A stretch of 50,247 nucleotides of DNA, taken from contig JANXAS010000022.1 in assembly GCA_025062195.1 (NCBI GenBank), forward strand, positions 1-50,247. Reading direction: 5' to 3'. Made by a program: the position numbers and the translations under genes. Positions 7,186 to 16,277 of the stretch are shown here, one piece after another (position 1 is the first letter of the stretch; the number at the start of each line of letters is the position of its first letter). The notes under the pieces are model-generated. The model was not told the DNA's origin, did no database searches, and saw nothing but the letters and a program-made list of their open reading frames with translations. The stretch comes from Armatimonadota bacterium (GTDB lineage Bacteria > Armatimonadota > Fervidibacteria > Fervidibacterales > Thermosaccharophagaceae).

Positions 7186-8361
7186 GTGCTTGACTTTGTG
7201 CAGCTTAAGCGGCAGCTTGACGAGATGGCTGTAGAGCAAGTTGCGCGCCGCGAAGACATTATCTCAAGGTCAAAGAAAGCATTCTTGGTGCTCAAGCAAT
7301 GGGCAAAGGCGTGGGAGGAAGTTTTGAAGAAAGTTGAAGCAAGCAAGACATCATGGTTGCTCGCCAACCCGACTGAGGTGCTTGACTTTAAAAGGTTCGT
7401 AAGTGAGCCAAAGCGCCCGCTCACAGTTGTGGCAAGTGATGGCTCCCAAATTTTCCCAGATAGACATGAGGTGGCGTTATGCTATCTGCTCAATATAGGC
7501 TTAGTTGCGCTTCACTACGGAACTGGCGAGCCACCGTTGATGCGCAGCCACCCATTGCTTTACTATCGCGAGGAAGACCTGTATGAACACTGGGGCGGGA
7601 GAAGAGTGCTTATCAATCATGACATGGCTTCAGTGAAACGCCAACTGCTTGAGATTCAAATGCTTGCCGATTTAGCTTGCTCGTTGCCGAAGAAACATAG
7701 CAGAGTATGCTTGGTTGATGGCTCGCTCATCTTCTGGAGACTTGAAGGCATGCCAGAGGACTTCGCTGACAGCGCTGTCAAGAACCTCCTTGTTGCCATT
7801 GAGAGTATGAGGGATGAAGGCATCCCAGTTGCTGGTTACATTAGTTCCCCGGGCTCAACTGATGTGGTGAATGCCCTTAAATTGTGTATATGCCCTTATG
7901 AGCGCGCTAACTGCGACAGATGCGAGTATAAACGGGGGAGTGAAATGCCGCCATGTTCGTGCATTGACGGTGTCACTGATGCGCTGATGTTTAGGCATCT
8001 CCTTTCAAAGGGCGAATACACGCAGCCGTTTGGGAGCTCATCAAAGATACTTGAGCGTTATGGTGAACATGCTATCAAATTCGTTTACATCAATGTCGGC
8101 TACGAGGTTGCGAGGGTTGAAGTTCCAAGTTGGGTTGCACGTGATGCGGAATTGATGGACATCGTTCTGAGCACAGTATTTGAGCAAGCCCAGAAGGGAA
8201 ACGGCTATCCAGTAGCGCTTGCCGAGGCACACGAGCGCGCTGTCATTCGCGGCAGCGATAGAGAACTTTTCTTCAGGATGCTTGAAGAGGCATTTGTTAA
8301 GCACAACATCAGGGTGAGTGTGTCACTCAAGATGCTTGCAAAGCGGGCACCGGCTGTATGA
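7186..8361 (+). CDS. nurA: NurA-domain 5'-3' nuclease
   Basis: A 391-residue NurA-fold protein. NurA works with the HerA helicase in DNA end resection in archaea and many bacteria. The two acidic metal-binding motifs are present: DGSQIFPDRH at residues 85-94 and LVDGSLIFW with Asp178. A third conserved segment, YEVARVEVPSWV, lies near residues 305-316. Between them is a cysteine cluster (CICPYERANCDRC then PPCSC, about residues 232-264) that could hold zinc or an Fe-S cluster; I recall similar clusters in other bacterial NurA proteins. The start is GTG 7186, 8 bp after AAGGGGTGA; the in-frame GTG at 7174 lies within that site. The stop overlaps the next gene by ATGA. HerA itself is not in the window. 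Confidence 0.85.
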   Translation: MLDFVQLKRQLDEMAVEQVARREDIISRSKKAFLVLKQWAKAWEEVLKKVEASKTSWLLANPTEVLDFKRFVSEPKRPLTVVASDGSQIFPDRHEVALCYLLNIGLVALHYGTGEPPLMRSHPLLYYREEDLYEHWGGRRVLINHDMASVKRQLLEIQMLADLACSLPKKHSRVCLVDGSLIFWRLEGMPEDFADSAVKNLLVAIESMRDEGIPVAGYISSPGSTDVVNALKLCICPYERANCDRCEYKRGSEMPPCSCIDGVTDALMFRHLLSKGEYTQPFGSSSKILERYGEHAIKFVYINVGYEVARVEVPSWVARDAELMDIVLSTVFEQAQKGNGYPVALAEAHERAVIRGSDRELFFRMLEEAFVKHNIRVSVSLKMLAKRAPAV

Positions 8362-10961
8362 GGCTGCCATCGTTACTTCAGCCACCAATCTGTGGAAGCT
8401 GCCCAGAGGTGAGGGGTGAGTTGGGCGACAAAGCCAACTCGGTCAGTGCCGATGAGTTGCACAACGCTATTTGCAACCTCATCCTGCCGAAAGTGCGAAA
8501 GGCGGGAAGGTATATTGGCAGGGAGGTCAATTGCGTCATCAAGGGCGGCAATGTGCGTTTGCGCTTCGCCATTGCCTTCCCAGACCTTTATGAAGTTGGT
8601 ATGTCAAGCACTGGTGTGAGCATCATCTACCATGTCCTGAACGAAATGGACGGTGTGCAGGCTGAGAGAGTTTTCTCGCCATGGGTTGACATGGAGGCAT
8701 TGCTTCGTCAGCACAACCTTCACCTTTACGGGTTGGAGACATTCACGCCGCTGAAGCAATTTGATGTCATTGGCATTTCGCTCCCGTATGAGCTGCTCGG
8801 AACAAACATGCTCCAAATACTTGACCTATCCGGCATACCGCTTCTTTCAAAGGAGCGCGATGACGATGCCCCAATAGTGATTGCGGGTGGATGCGCCGTT
8901 GTCAATCCAGAGCCGTTTGCCGATTTCATTGATGCCTTCTGTATCGGAGACGGCGAGGAGCTTGTGGTTGAGCTTGCTGAGGAGCTGATCCGAACAAAGG
9001 GCATGCAGAGAATGAAGCGCCTTGAAAGGTTAGCGTGCATTGAAGGCGTATATGTTCCGATGCTATATGAGCTTGAAGAAGTTGACAATGGCACATTAAT
9101 CGTTAAAGGCTCCGGAAGGGATGTGCGAATCAAAAGGCGCACCGTTCAGGATTTGAATTTAGCTCCATTCCCCACAAAGCCGGTTGTGCCGTGGATTGAG
9201 GTTGTGCACGACCGAGTAAACATAGAGGTGTTCAGGGGGTGCACAAGGGGATGCAGGTTCTGCCAAGCCGGAATGGTGACAAGACCGGTTAGGGAAAGAG
9301 ATGTCAGCAAGCTGATTGAGCAAGCGAATGCTGCGGCAAGGAGCACTGGCAATGATGAGATAGGTTTGCTGTCACTTAACACATATGACTACAGCTGCTT
9401 GGGTGAACTCGTTAGCAAATTGCTCAAAGATAGGATGCGCCTTTTCCCGTCGTTACCTTCGTCGCGGATGGACGGCTTTGACATCTCAATTGCAAAGCTT
9501 GTGCACGAAGCGAGAAGGGTTGGGCTTACATTTGCCCCTGAAGCTGGCACTGAGCGCCTGAGGCGTGTCATAAACAAGCCGATCAGCGATGGGCAAATCT
9601 TTGAACTGCTTGAGCAGGTTTATTCAAGCGGTTGGGACTCGGTAAAGCTCTATTTCATGGTTGGGTTGCCTACAGAGACGGACGAGGATGTGAATGCGAT
9701 TGTTGAGATGTGTAACGAGATTGCGAGGATGGCTCGGTCAATAAACAGGCGCGCAAAACTGCATGTCTCCGCCGGTATCTTCGTCCCAAAGCCACACACG
9801 CCGTTTCAGTGGGAAAGACAGATAGGAGTTGAAGAGGGTTTGCAAAGGCGACGGTTGCTGCAAAGGCGAATTAGAGAGCGCAACTTGAGTTTGAAGGTGC
9901 ATGACCATCGCATGAGTTTTCTTGAGGGTGTCTTCAGCCGCGGTGATAGGCGTCTTTGTTCTGTCCTGCTTGAAGCATACTCTCGCGGATGCAGATTTGA
10001 TGGGTGGGCTGAGCACTTAAAATGGGACGAATGGATTCATTCATTTAAAGCTGTTGGCGTTGACCCATCTCACTATTTGCGTGAGCGCTCCTTTGATGAG
10101 CCATTACCATGGGAACACATTGATGTTCATCTGAGCAAGCAATTCCTTTGGGAGGAGCGTAAAAGAGCAATCAATGGCGAGGTGACACCGGATTGCAGGA
10201 CTGATGGATGTCTCGGATGTGGAGTAAGCAGTAGCGCATCTAAAGCATGTGCGAGGGCGATACACATCTATGCGCGTGCGCGCCAGCGTGAGAAGACCCA
10301 CCAGATAGAGTCAGCCGTTGAATTTGTGAAGGCTCGCAAGTCCGTTGAGCCTGTGCAGCGCATTCGGTTCCGATGGACGAAGCTTGGTGAGTTGCGCTTT
10401 CTGTCCCATATTGAGATGGTCAAGGCTCTCCAGAGGGGCATGCTGCGAGCCGGGTTAAAGGTGTCTTACTCTCGCGGATTTAATCCTCAGCCAAAATTTT
10501 CCTTTGGAACTGCACTGCCAGTTGGAGTTGAGAGTGAGGCTGAGTATGCGGATATATGGCTTGATGAATGGGTTTTACCAAGCGAGTTTATCTCGTTGTG
10601 CAATGAACATCTCCCCAACGGATGCAGGGTGCTTGAAGCAATAACCGTGCCGATAAACGCTCCTGCATTTGCACCGCTCATTGCCTTATCAATTTACGAA
10701 GCCTTTGATCCAACCAGCTCAGTTGTCTCTGACCGTTTTGCAACATATGTCAACTATGGTGCAACCATATTGCGCTTTGAACTCCCAGATGGACAGCAGA
10801 CTCACCATCGCCCACTTGATTATATCAAAGCCACACTGAAGCTCACCGATGAGGAAGCGCTTCGCATCAGGATAATTAAGCGAGCCACCCTTTGCAGGGT
10901 TAATGAGATGCTCTTATCACCGATGGCTCTCAGTTTAGTGCATCCATCACAGATTGATTGA
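8358..10961 (+). CDS. B12-binding radical SAM protein fused to DUF2344
   Basis: An 867-residue fusion. Residues ~60-240 are a B12-binding-like Rossmann domain (PDLYEVGMSSTG; GGCAVVNPEPFADF; GDGEE). Residues ~280-520 are a radical SAM barrel with the cluster motif Cys295-x3-Cys299-x2-Cys302 (GCTRGCRFC) and PEAGTERLRR. A further cysteine group (GCLGCGVSSSASKAC) follows, and from ~667 to the end comes a DUF2344 / TIGR03936 domain (RWTKLGELRFLSHIEM, GFNPQPKFSFG). This is the TIGR03960 plus TIGR03936 arrangement, which is of unknown function although often found near ribonuclease G or ribosomal protein genes. It is translationally coupled to nurA by a 4-bp ATGA overlap and ends 4 bp from the convergent ftsZ. 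Confidence 0.9.
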   Translation: MRLPSLLQPPICGSCPEVRGELGDKANSVSADELHNAICNLILPKVRKAGRYIGREVNCVIKGGNVRLRFAIAFPDLYEVGMSSTGVSIIYHVLNEMDGVQAERVFSPWVDMEALLRQHNLHLYGLETFTPLKQFDVIGISLPYELLGTNMLQILDLSGIPLLSKERDDDAPIVIAGGCAVVNPEPFADFIDAFCIGDGEELVVELAEELIRTKGMQRMKRLERLACIEGVYVPMLYELEEVDNGTLIVKGSGRDVRIKRRTVQDLNLAPFPTKPVVPWIEVVHDRVNIEVFRGCTRGCRFCQAGMVTRPVRERDVSKLIEQANAAARSTGNDEIGLLSLNTYDYSCLGELVSKLLKDRMRLFPSLPSSRMDGFDISIAKLVHEARRVGLTFAPEAGTERLRRVINKPISDGQIFELLEQVYSSGWDSVKLYFMVGLPTETDEDVNAIVEMCNEIARMARSINRRAKLHVSAGIFVPKPHTPFQWERQIGVEEGLQRRRLLQRRIRERNLSLKVHDHRMSFLEGVFSRGDRRLCSVLLEAYSRGCRFDGWAEHLKWDEWIHSFKAVGVDPSHYLRERSFDEPLPWEHIDVHLSKQFLWEERKRAINGEVTPDCRTDGCLGCGVSSSASKACARAIHIYARARQREKTHQIESAVEFVKARKSVEPVQRIRFRWTKLGELRFLSHIEMVKALQRGMLRAGLKVSYSRGFNPQPKFSFGTALPVGVESEAEYADIWLDEWVLPSEFISLCNEHLPNGCRVLEAITVPINAPAFAPLIALSIYEAFDPTSSVVSDRFATYVNYGATILRFELPDGQQTHHRPLDYIKATLKLTDEEALRIRIIKRATLCRVNEMLLSPMALSLVHPSQID

Positions 10962-10965
10962 AGGC

Positions 10966-12162
10966 TCATTCCTCCCTGCTTGGCTGCCTTCGTGGTGAGC
11001 GCAAGAATGTGGGCATGTCTATATCCTCCACGCCCTCCTCCAGCTCCCTGAGCAATTCTTCAACATCCCGTGATGGTCCAACTCGCCTCGCATCGGGTGT
11101 AACCTCTGCAACCTTTGATGTTGGCTCTCGCTTTTCCTCACGGGTGACCCTTGGTTGACCGCGCAGCCTTTCCAATTGCTCAGCCATCTCAGGCTGCTTG
11201 CTCGGTTTTCTCTCGAAGCCTGTGGCGATAAGCGTTATGCGCACCTCATCCACGATTTGGTCATCCAGAACAATACCTATTCGCATGTCCAATTCCTCAG
11301 TCCCACATGCATCTTTGATAATCCTCATAACCTCTTGCAATTCTGGTGCTGGCATGTCTGCTGGCGCGATGATGTTAAGCAAAGCTTTCGTTGCGCCCTG
11401 AATTGAATGCTCAAGTAATGGGCTTAATGTAGCGTTTCTTGCAGCCTCAATGCACCGCTCATCCCCTCTCCCAACACCTATCCCAATCATGGCAACTCCA
11501 GCATTCATTAGGACGCTCTTAACATCGGCAAAGTCAATGTTTATGTAACCCGGAATAGTAATGAGGTCACTTATTCCCTGCACCGCTTGCCTCAAGACAT
11601 CGTCAACCATTGCGAATGCATCTTTAAGGGTCATACGCTTATCCGAGAGTTGCCATATCCTGTCGTTTGGTATCGTGATAATGGCATCCACAATTTGCTT
11701 TAATTGCTCTATTCCCTCCTCAGCTATTCTCGCCTTCCCAAGCCCCTCCTCGGTGAAGGGTTTTGTTACCACTGCCACTGTGAGAGCTCCAAGCTCGCGA
11801 GCAACTTGTGCCACTATGGGGGATGCACCTGTGCCAGTGCCACCACCCATACCCACTGCAATGAAAACCATGTCAGGATGTTCAAGCGCTGCAGCTATAG
11901 TATCCCTATCCTGTTCGGCTGCTTGCCTGCCAATCTCTGGGTTGCCGCCGGTTCCAAGCCCGCCTGTTATGCGTTGACCAATTTGGACTTTATTTTCAGC
12001 GAGCGACTTAGCCAAGTCTTGGACATCTGTGTTGATCACAACAAACTCAACGCCCTTCAAACCCCACTCAATCATGTGGTTAATAGCGTTGCCACCACCA
12101 CCGCCCACCCCGACAACTTTTATGGTTGCTCCGCGCCTCAAATCGCTCATCATCCTCTCCAT
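10966..12162 (-). CDS. ftsZ: Cell division GTPase FtsZ
   Basis: A 398-residue tubulin homologue that polymerises at mid-cell to form the Z ring. It has the N-terminal GVGGGGGNAI loop, the tubulin signature GGGTGTG at residues 106-112, NIDFADVK (the T7-loop region that completes the GTPase site of the next subunit), and a variable acidic linker. It ends with the C-terminal peptide IDMPTFLRSPRR that binds FtsA/ZipA-type partners. The frame is open for 56 codons further upstream, but ATG 12162 directly follows AAGGAGGGGG and matches normal FtsZ N-termini. The dcw neighbours (ftsA, ftsQ, mur genes) are missing; instead dxr lies 175 bp upstream on the same strand. The 3' end faces the radical SAM gene at 4 bp. 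Confidence 0.97.
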   Translation of the reverse strand: MERMMSDLRRGATIKVVGVGGGGGNAINHMIEWGLKGVEFVVINTDVQDLAKSLAENKVQIGQRITGGLGTGGNPEIGRQAAEQDRDTIAAALEHPDMVFIAVGMGGGTGTGASPIVAQVARELGALTVAVVTKPFTEEGLGKARIAEEGIEQLKQIVDAIITIPNDRIWQLSDKRMTLKDAFAMVDDVLRQAVQGISDLITIPGYINIDFADVKSVLMNAGVAMIGIGVGRGDERCIEAARNATLSPLLEHSIQGATKALLNIIAPADMPAPELQEVMRIIKDACGTEELDMRIGIVLDDQIVDEVRITLIATGFERKPSKQPEMAEQLERLRGQPRVTREEKREPTSKVAEVTPDARRVGPSRDVEELLRELEEGVEDIDMPTFLRSPRRQPSREE

Positions 12163-12337
12163 GCTTTTGCCCCCTCCTTGGCATTCCCAAGCCGGATAGT
12201 AATGGCTAATCCATATGTGCATTAAGTCAAGCGTAGCGATTGCAGAACTCTGCCTCGCGTGGCTTTTACTGTCATTATACATCGTCGCAAATGGTATCGT
12301 AAACGGCACAACTTGTAATTCGTCAATCACGAAGGTA

Positions 12338-13507
12338 TCACTTGCGCCCGATCAAGTTCACTCGCTCACTTGCAACCCTTTTCGCCCATTCGTCCACCTC
12401 AAGCAACTCATCAAGCGGCGGATTTGGTTTAGCATCGTGCTCCTCCATAACGCTTTCAATCAATTTTGGTATGTCCATAAAACCTATCTCGCCTCTTAGG
12501 AAAGCTTTCACTGCTATTTCGTCAGCGGCACTCATTACCGCTGGCATACTCCCCCCAACAATTGCAGCTTCTCGTGCCAGGCGAAGACATGGGAAACGAC
12601 TTACATCAGGTGGCTCAAATGTTAAAGCACCTATTGAGAGCAACTCGCATTCTGAAATTGGCGATGGAAGCCTCTTAGGGTAAAGGAGGGCGTATTGTAT
12701 TGGGAGGCGCATATCTGGCAGGCTAAGTTGCGCTTTCATTGAGCCATCAACAAATTCAACCAGTGAGTGAATGATGCTTTGCGGGTGAATCAGGACCTCA
12801 ATCTTTTCAGGAGCAGTGTCAAACAGCCACATTGCTTCAATTATCTCCAGACCTTTGTTCATGAGCGTTGCCGAATCAATCGTCACCTTCGGTCCCATGC
12901 GCCATGTCGGGTGAGAGAGTGCCTCTGAGGGCGTCACCATTTTAAGTTCCTCAATTTTCTTTTGCCTGAAAGGACCGCCAGAGGCTGTGAGTATTATTCG
13001 CTTTATATTCTCGCTTCGCTCACCAAGCAGGCATTGAAAGATAGCGCTGTGCTCACTATCAACTGGTATAAGTTCCCCTGAGCCTTTACGCCACGCATCA
13101 ATAACTATGTGTCCGCCAATTACGAGTGCCTCTTTGTTTGCCAGAGCCAATCGTTTCCCAGCCTCAAGCGCCCTTAGCGTCGGTAAAAGACCGATGCTGC
13201 CGCTCACAGCGTTCAATACAATGTCAACTTCCGGGAGGGTTGCAAGCTCGATCAAGCCATCCATGCCAGAATGAACCTTCAATTCATCAGGGCGAAGGTG
13301 AGCCTTAAGCCGTTTAGCGGCTTCAGCTTCATACAAGCAAATGTGCTTTGCTCTGCACTCCCTCCATTGCTCAATCAAAGCTTCAACATTTGAATGGGCA
13401 GCAAGGGCGTATATCTCAAGCTCTTCGCTATGCATACGAGCTATCTCCATTGCCTGCCTGCCTATTGAGCCGGTTGAACCAAGTATTGCAATCTTTAGCC
13501 TGCCCAT
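12338..13507 (-). CDS. dxr: 1-deoxy-D-xylulose 5-phosphate reductoisomerase
   Basis: A 389-residue enzyme of the MEP isoprenoid pathway that rearranges and reduces DXP to 2-C-methylerythritol 4-phosphate with NADPH. The NADPH loop GSTGSIG is at residues 10-16. The metal-binding Asp150 and Glu152 lie in PVDSEHSAIFQ, and Glu221 in MNKGLEIIEAMWLF is the third ligand. The conserved TASGGPF, HPTWRMGPK and DSATLMNKG motifs are all present and the length is normal. It sits between the cytidylate-kinase-like gene (13 bp upstream) and ftsZ on the same strand, so co-transcription is likely. Together with the polyprenyl diphosphate synthase at 45140 it indicates isoprenoid supply through the MEP route. 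Confidence 0.97.
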   Translation of the reverse strand: MGRLKIAILGSTGSIGRQAMEIARMHSEELEIYALAAHSNVEALIEQWRECRAKHICLYEAEAAKRLKAHLRPDELKVHSGMDGLIELATLPEVDIVLNAVSGSIGLLPTLRALEAGKRLALANKEALVIGGHIVIDAWRKGSGELIPVDSEHSAIFQCLLGERSENIKRIILTASGGPFRQKKIEELKMVTPSEALSHPTWRMGPKVTIDSATLMNKGLEIIEAMWLFDTAPEKIEVLIHPQSIIHSLVEFVDGSMKAQLSLPDMRLPIQYALLYPKRLPSPISECELLSIGALTFEPPDVSRFPCLRLAREAAIVGGSMPAVMSAADEIAVKAFLRGEIGFMDIPKLIESVMEEHDAKPNPPLDELLEVDEWAKRVASERVNLIGRK

Positions 13508-13520
13508 TTTACCAGCTCAC

Positions 13521-14204
13521 CTACCTCATCCACTGCAGGAAAGCATTCACGATGACTGAGGGGGCTCGTTCAACACCCACCGAGGCAACATTGACAACGA
13601 TGTGGTATAGTGATGCGTCATTCCAATCAACGCCGTAGAATTGGCGCAGGTAAAGGGAACGCTTCCGGTCGCACTTTAGTATCTCATTTTTCGCTTGCTC
13701 TTTTGGTATGCCCATTGAGGACGAAAGATTTTCCACACGCCATTGCAATGGCGCTGTTAAACGCACATGAAATGCCCTTGGCTTATCCCTCAATATGACC
13801 ATCCCGCCACGCCCCACAATAACCACGCTGCCGCGAATATATAGCCGTTCAATGAGTTGCTTTATCAGGTCAACATAGGCTTCATGGTCAAACGAACTGT
13901 ATTGTGGTGCAGCGCCCACCCATTCAGCCGAAAGCATTTCGGAAAGGTGCTTGATGATGCCCGGAGTCCAATGGACATCTGCGCATCTGCCGCCGTGTCG
14001 GAGAAGCGCATAGATGAATCGCAAAAGCGGGTTCATGTGAACCTCGTCAAACTTCTCAACCTCTTTCTCGGGCAGATTAACTATTTCAGCAACATGCTTT
14101 ATAACTTCACGGTCAACAAATTCGTATCCGAGAAAATCAGCCACCCCGCGTGCTATCAGCTCACCATTGCACCCGTGCACTCTGCTGACAGTTATTACAG
14201 CCAT
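13521..14204 (-). CDS. Cytidylate kinase-like protein (AAK6 family)
   Basis: A 227-residue P-loop kinase-like protein of the cytidylate-kinase-like family (PF13189 type). The opening MAVITVSRVHGCNGELIARG matches the family pattern ITISRxxGSGGxxIA, but with Cys-Asn in the glycine-rich loop. FLGYEFVDREVI follows, and a VVIVGRGG strand lies near residues 130-137. A basic segment (CDRKRSLYLRQFYGVDW), typical of the family's C-terminus, is present. These proteins are mostly uncharacterised and are distinct from canonical Cmk. ATG 14204 is preceded by GGAGGTGGTGAA; the longer open frame to 14303 lacks such a site. It is first in the run with dxr and ftsZ and diverges from the gene at 14361. Confidence 0.75.
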   Translation of the reverse strand: MAVITVSRVHGCNGELIARGVADFLGYEFVDREVIKHVAEIVNLPEKEVEKFDEVHMNPLLRFIYALLRHGGRCADVHWTPGIIKHLSEMLSAEWVGAAPQYSSFDHEAYVDLIKQLIERLYIRGSVVIVGRGGMVILRDKPRAFHVRLTAPLQWRVENLSSSMGIPKEQAKNEILKCDRKRSLYLRQFYGVDWNDASLYHIVVNVASVGVERAPSVIVNAFLQWMR

Positions 14205-14360
14205 TTCACCACCTCCGAGAACTAACGGATGACTCTTCGCAATTGCCTTAGCAGGGGCAATTTTCATTTGTTGGCTCAATTGGAGCTTAACCCTGCGATA
14301 CAATTTTATGCCGGTGATCTTGCGAAGGCAATCATCCTCAAATAGAGGTGAGCTGAGGGG

Positions 14361-15221
14361 ATGAAGCGCTTAGTGCATATATTGGGGATCGCATTTGGTG
14401 TGCTCGCTTGCACTTATGCTAATTCGGAGCGCATCCTTTTAACCATAACCGAGGGAATGACACTTCAAAGCGCTTTGCAAGCGATAGCTGACCGGAGCGG
14501 ACAGCCAATTTATGTGTCAAAGCAGGATGCGAGTGTGGTTAAGACCTATCGTTTTCCCATCCATATGATCGGAGTGACGGTCAAAGCTGATACTGCTGGG
14601 CAGGCATTGTCGTTTCTCTTTGGCTCTGGATGGGAAGGTTCACCAATAGCTGCCGAGTTGCGCGACAAATTGGGGGAAGATTTCAAGCTTGCACGGACCC
14701 CACCACAAATTAAGCTAAACAGCATTACAAGTTGGACATGCAATAACCGATACTTTGATTGGAAGCAGGAAGGTAAAGGCATACGAGTAATTGTGCGCTT
14801 GCAGCCAGACGGCGACATCATTAAACAAAAACCGTTTGGGCTTGAGCTTTTGGATGAAGCAACCATTGATGTCATCAGGGATTTGATCAACCAGCGTGTT
14901 GGCATCTACTTCAACATCATTCCCGAGGAGCATAAATTTATGCCCTCAAACCTGCTGCCGCAATATAAGCGCATGAAGGTGAAAGAACCATTCCTCGTGC
15001 CTATGAGGGTGGCGCAGCTCTCCTTGCTTTTTGGCGCAATGCTTGAAGAGAGGCACACGCTCGGCGAATGGCTCACCATGCTTGCTGAGGGGTTGAATTT
15101 GCACTGCCGTCCGAGAGGTTGTCTGTGGAAGTGGTCGGCATGGGTTGAGGAGGGCAAAGATAAGCCGATTTATACGCTCCGTTGCTATGCTCATCCATAT
15201 GCGCCACAGCATTTAAGATGA
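14361..15221 (+). CDS. Secreted protein of unknown function, STN-like N-terminus
   Basis: A 286-residue protein that I do not recognise as a named family. It has a signal peptide (MKRLVHILGIAFGVLACTYA, cut near residue 20). Residues ~25-95 follow the pattern of short secretin/TonB N-terminal (STN) domains: a strand ending in ITEGMTLQSALQAIADRSG, a strand with PIYVSK, and VKADTAGQALSFLFGSGWEG. The pattern is repeated more weakly near the C-terminus (VPMRVAQLSLLFGAMLEERH, LGEWLTMLAEGLNLHCRP). The middle is mixed strand and helix. The start ATG follows GGTGAGCTGAGGGG. It ends 11 bp before the ABC permease gene and may be co-transcribed with it, though no functional link is obvious. Confidence 0.6.
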   Translation: MKRLVHILGIAFGVLACTYANSERILLTITEGMTLQSALQAIADRSGQPIYVSKQDASVVKTYRFPIHMIGVTVKADTAGQALSFLFGSGWEGSPIAAELRDKLGEDFKLARTPPQIKLNSITSWTCNNRYFDWKQEGKGIRVIVRLQPDGDIIKQKPFGLELLDEATIDVIRDLINQRVGIYFNIIPEEHKFMPSNLLPQYKRMKVKEPFLVPMRVAQLSLLFGAMLEERHTLGEWLTMLAEGLNLHCRPRGCLWKWSAWVEEGKDKPIYTLRCYAHPYAPQHLR

Positions 15222-15232
15222 GGTGGCGCACA

Positions 15233-16276
15233 ATGAGTGAGGAGCCAAAACCTTTTAATCCATCGTGCTGCTCAAAGAACGCTGCGCGAACTGTAGCATT
15301 CACGATGAATACGATAACAAAGGTAGTGCTTTCTCTCCCCTCACGCTTCGTGAGGGCTGAGTGGTCGGCACCGGCAATCAGCCTGATTGCATTGGTGGCG
15401 CTGTTTAGCCTTTTCTCAGAGGCATTTAGGCGTCCCGAAAATTTTTATAACATAGGTTTGCAGGCGCCAATCACGGTTATAATCGCGGTTGGACAGACAC
15501 TCGTCATAGCTGCCGGTGGTATTGACCTCTCTGTTGGCTCGGTGCTTGCATTGGCATCTGTCAATGCAGCATGGTTGATAAATCGTGGGTGCGACCCGGC
15601 AGTCGGATTGCTCGCTGCCATACTCACAGGTTGTGTATGCGGTGCGATAAACGGAACTCTTGTCACTGTCGGGCGGTTGCCACCGTTTGTAGCCACATTG
15701 GGCATGATGAGTGTGGCGAGAGGGTTAGCCCACCTGATCAGCAAAGGGGTTAGCATCTTCATTCCCTCAAGTTGGTTCTGGAGCATAAGCAGTCAACAGA
15801 TAGGTTTCTTGCCATTGCCATTCATAATAGCGATGTTAGTTGCGCTAATAGGGCATGTTATCCTCGCATACATGCGTCTTGGGAGATACCTATATGCTGT
15901 TGGTGGGAGCTACGAGGCAGCACGCCTTTCTGGAGTCCCAGTTAAGTTGGTGCTTGTTGCCGCATTCATATTGTGCGGTCTTTGCACAGGAATAGCAGCA
16001 GTTGTAGAGGCATCTCGGGTCACGATTGGCTCTCCAATGAGTGGGATCATGTATGAATTGCATGCAATAGCTGCATGTGTAATAGGAGGCGCAAGCTTAT
16101 CAGGTGGGCGTGGAACAATAGTTGGGACATTGGCAGGCGCTTTGCTCATGGCTGTGCTCCGTAACGGATGCGATGCGCTCAACTTGCGCTATGAATACCA
16201 ACAAATAGTCATCGGGGTTGCGGTCATCGTTGCGGTCCTATACGACAGATGGCGGCATGCCTCAAGGGTGGGGTAG
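15233..16276 (+). CDS. Ribose/galactose-type ABC transporter permease
   Basis: A 347-residue polytopic membrane protein of the RbsC/AraH/MglC type (BPD_transp_2), with about nine to ten hydrophobic helices. Family segments seen are QTLVIAAGGIDLSVGSVLAL, GRLPPFVATLGMMSVARGLA, and the ATPase-contact loop GGSYEAARLSGVPV. It would form the sugar channel of an inner-membrane importer with an ATPase (RbsA) and a periplasmic binding protein, but neither gene is next to it. The start is ATG 15233 after GATGAGGTGG; the open frame reaches back to 15182 inside the previous gene. The stop codon at 16274-16276 is one base from the convergent deacylase gene. Confidence 0.9.
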   Translation: MSEEPKPFNPSCCSKNAARTVAFTMNTITKVVLSLPSRFVRAEWSAPAISLIALVALFSLFSEAFRRPENFYNIGLQAPITVIIAVGQTLVIAAGGIDLSVGSVLALASVNAAWLINRGCDPAVGLLAAILTGCVCGAINGTLVTVGRLPPFVATLGMMSVARGLAHLISKGVSIFIPSSWFWSISSQQIGFLPLPFIIAMLVALIGHVILAYMRLGRYLYAVGGSYEAARLSGVPVKLVLVAAFILCGLCTGIAAVVEASRVTIGSPMSGIMYELHAIAACVIGGASLSGGRGTIVGTLAGALLMAVLRNGCDALNLRYEYQQIVIGVAVIVAVLYDRWRHASRVG

Positions 16277-16277
16277 C

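Noticed and set aside
12163-12330. N-terminal extension of ftsZ by 56 codons
   Set aside because: The extension lacks a ribosome site and FtsZ likeness; ATG 12162 has AAGGAGGGGG upstream.
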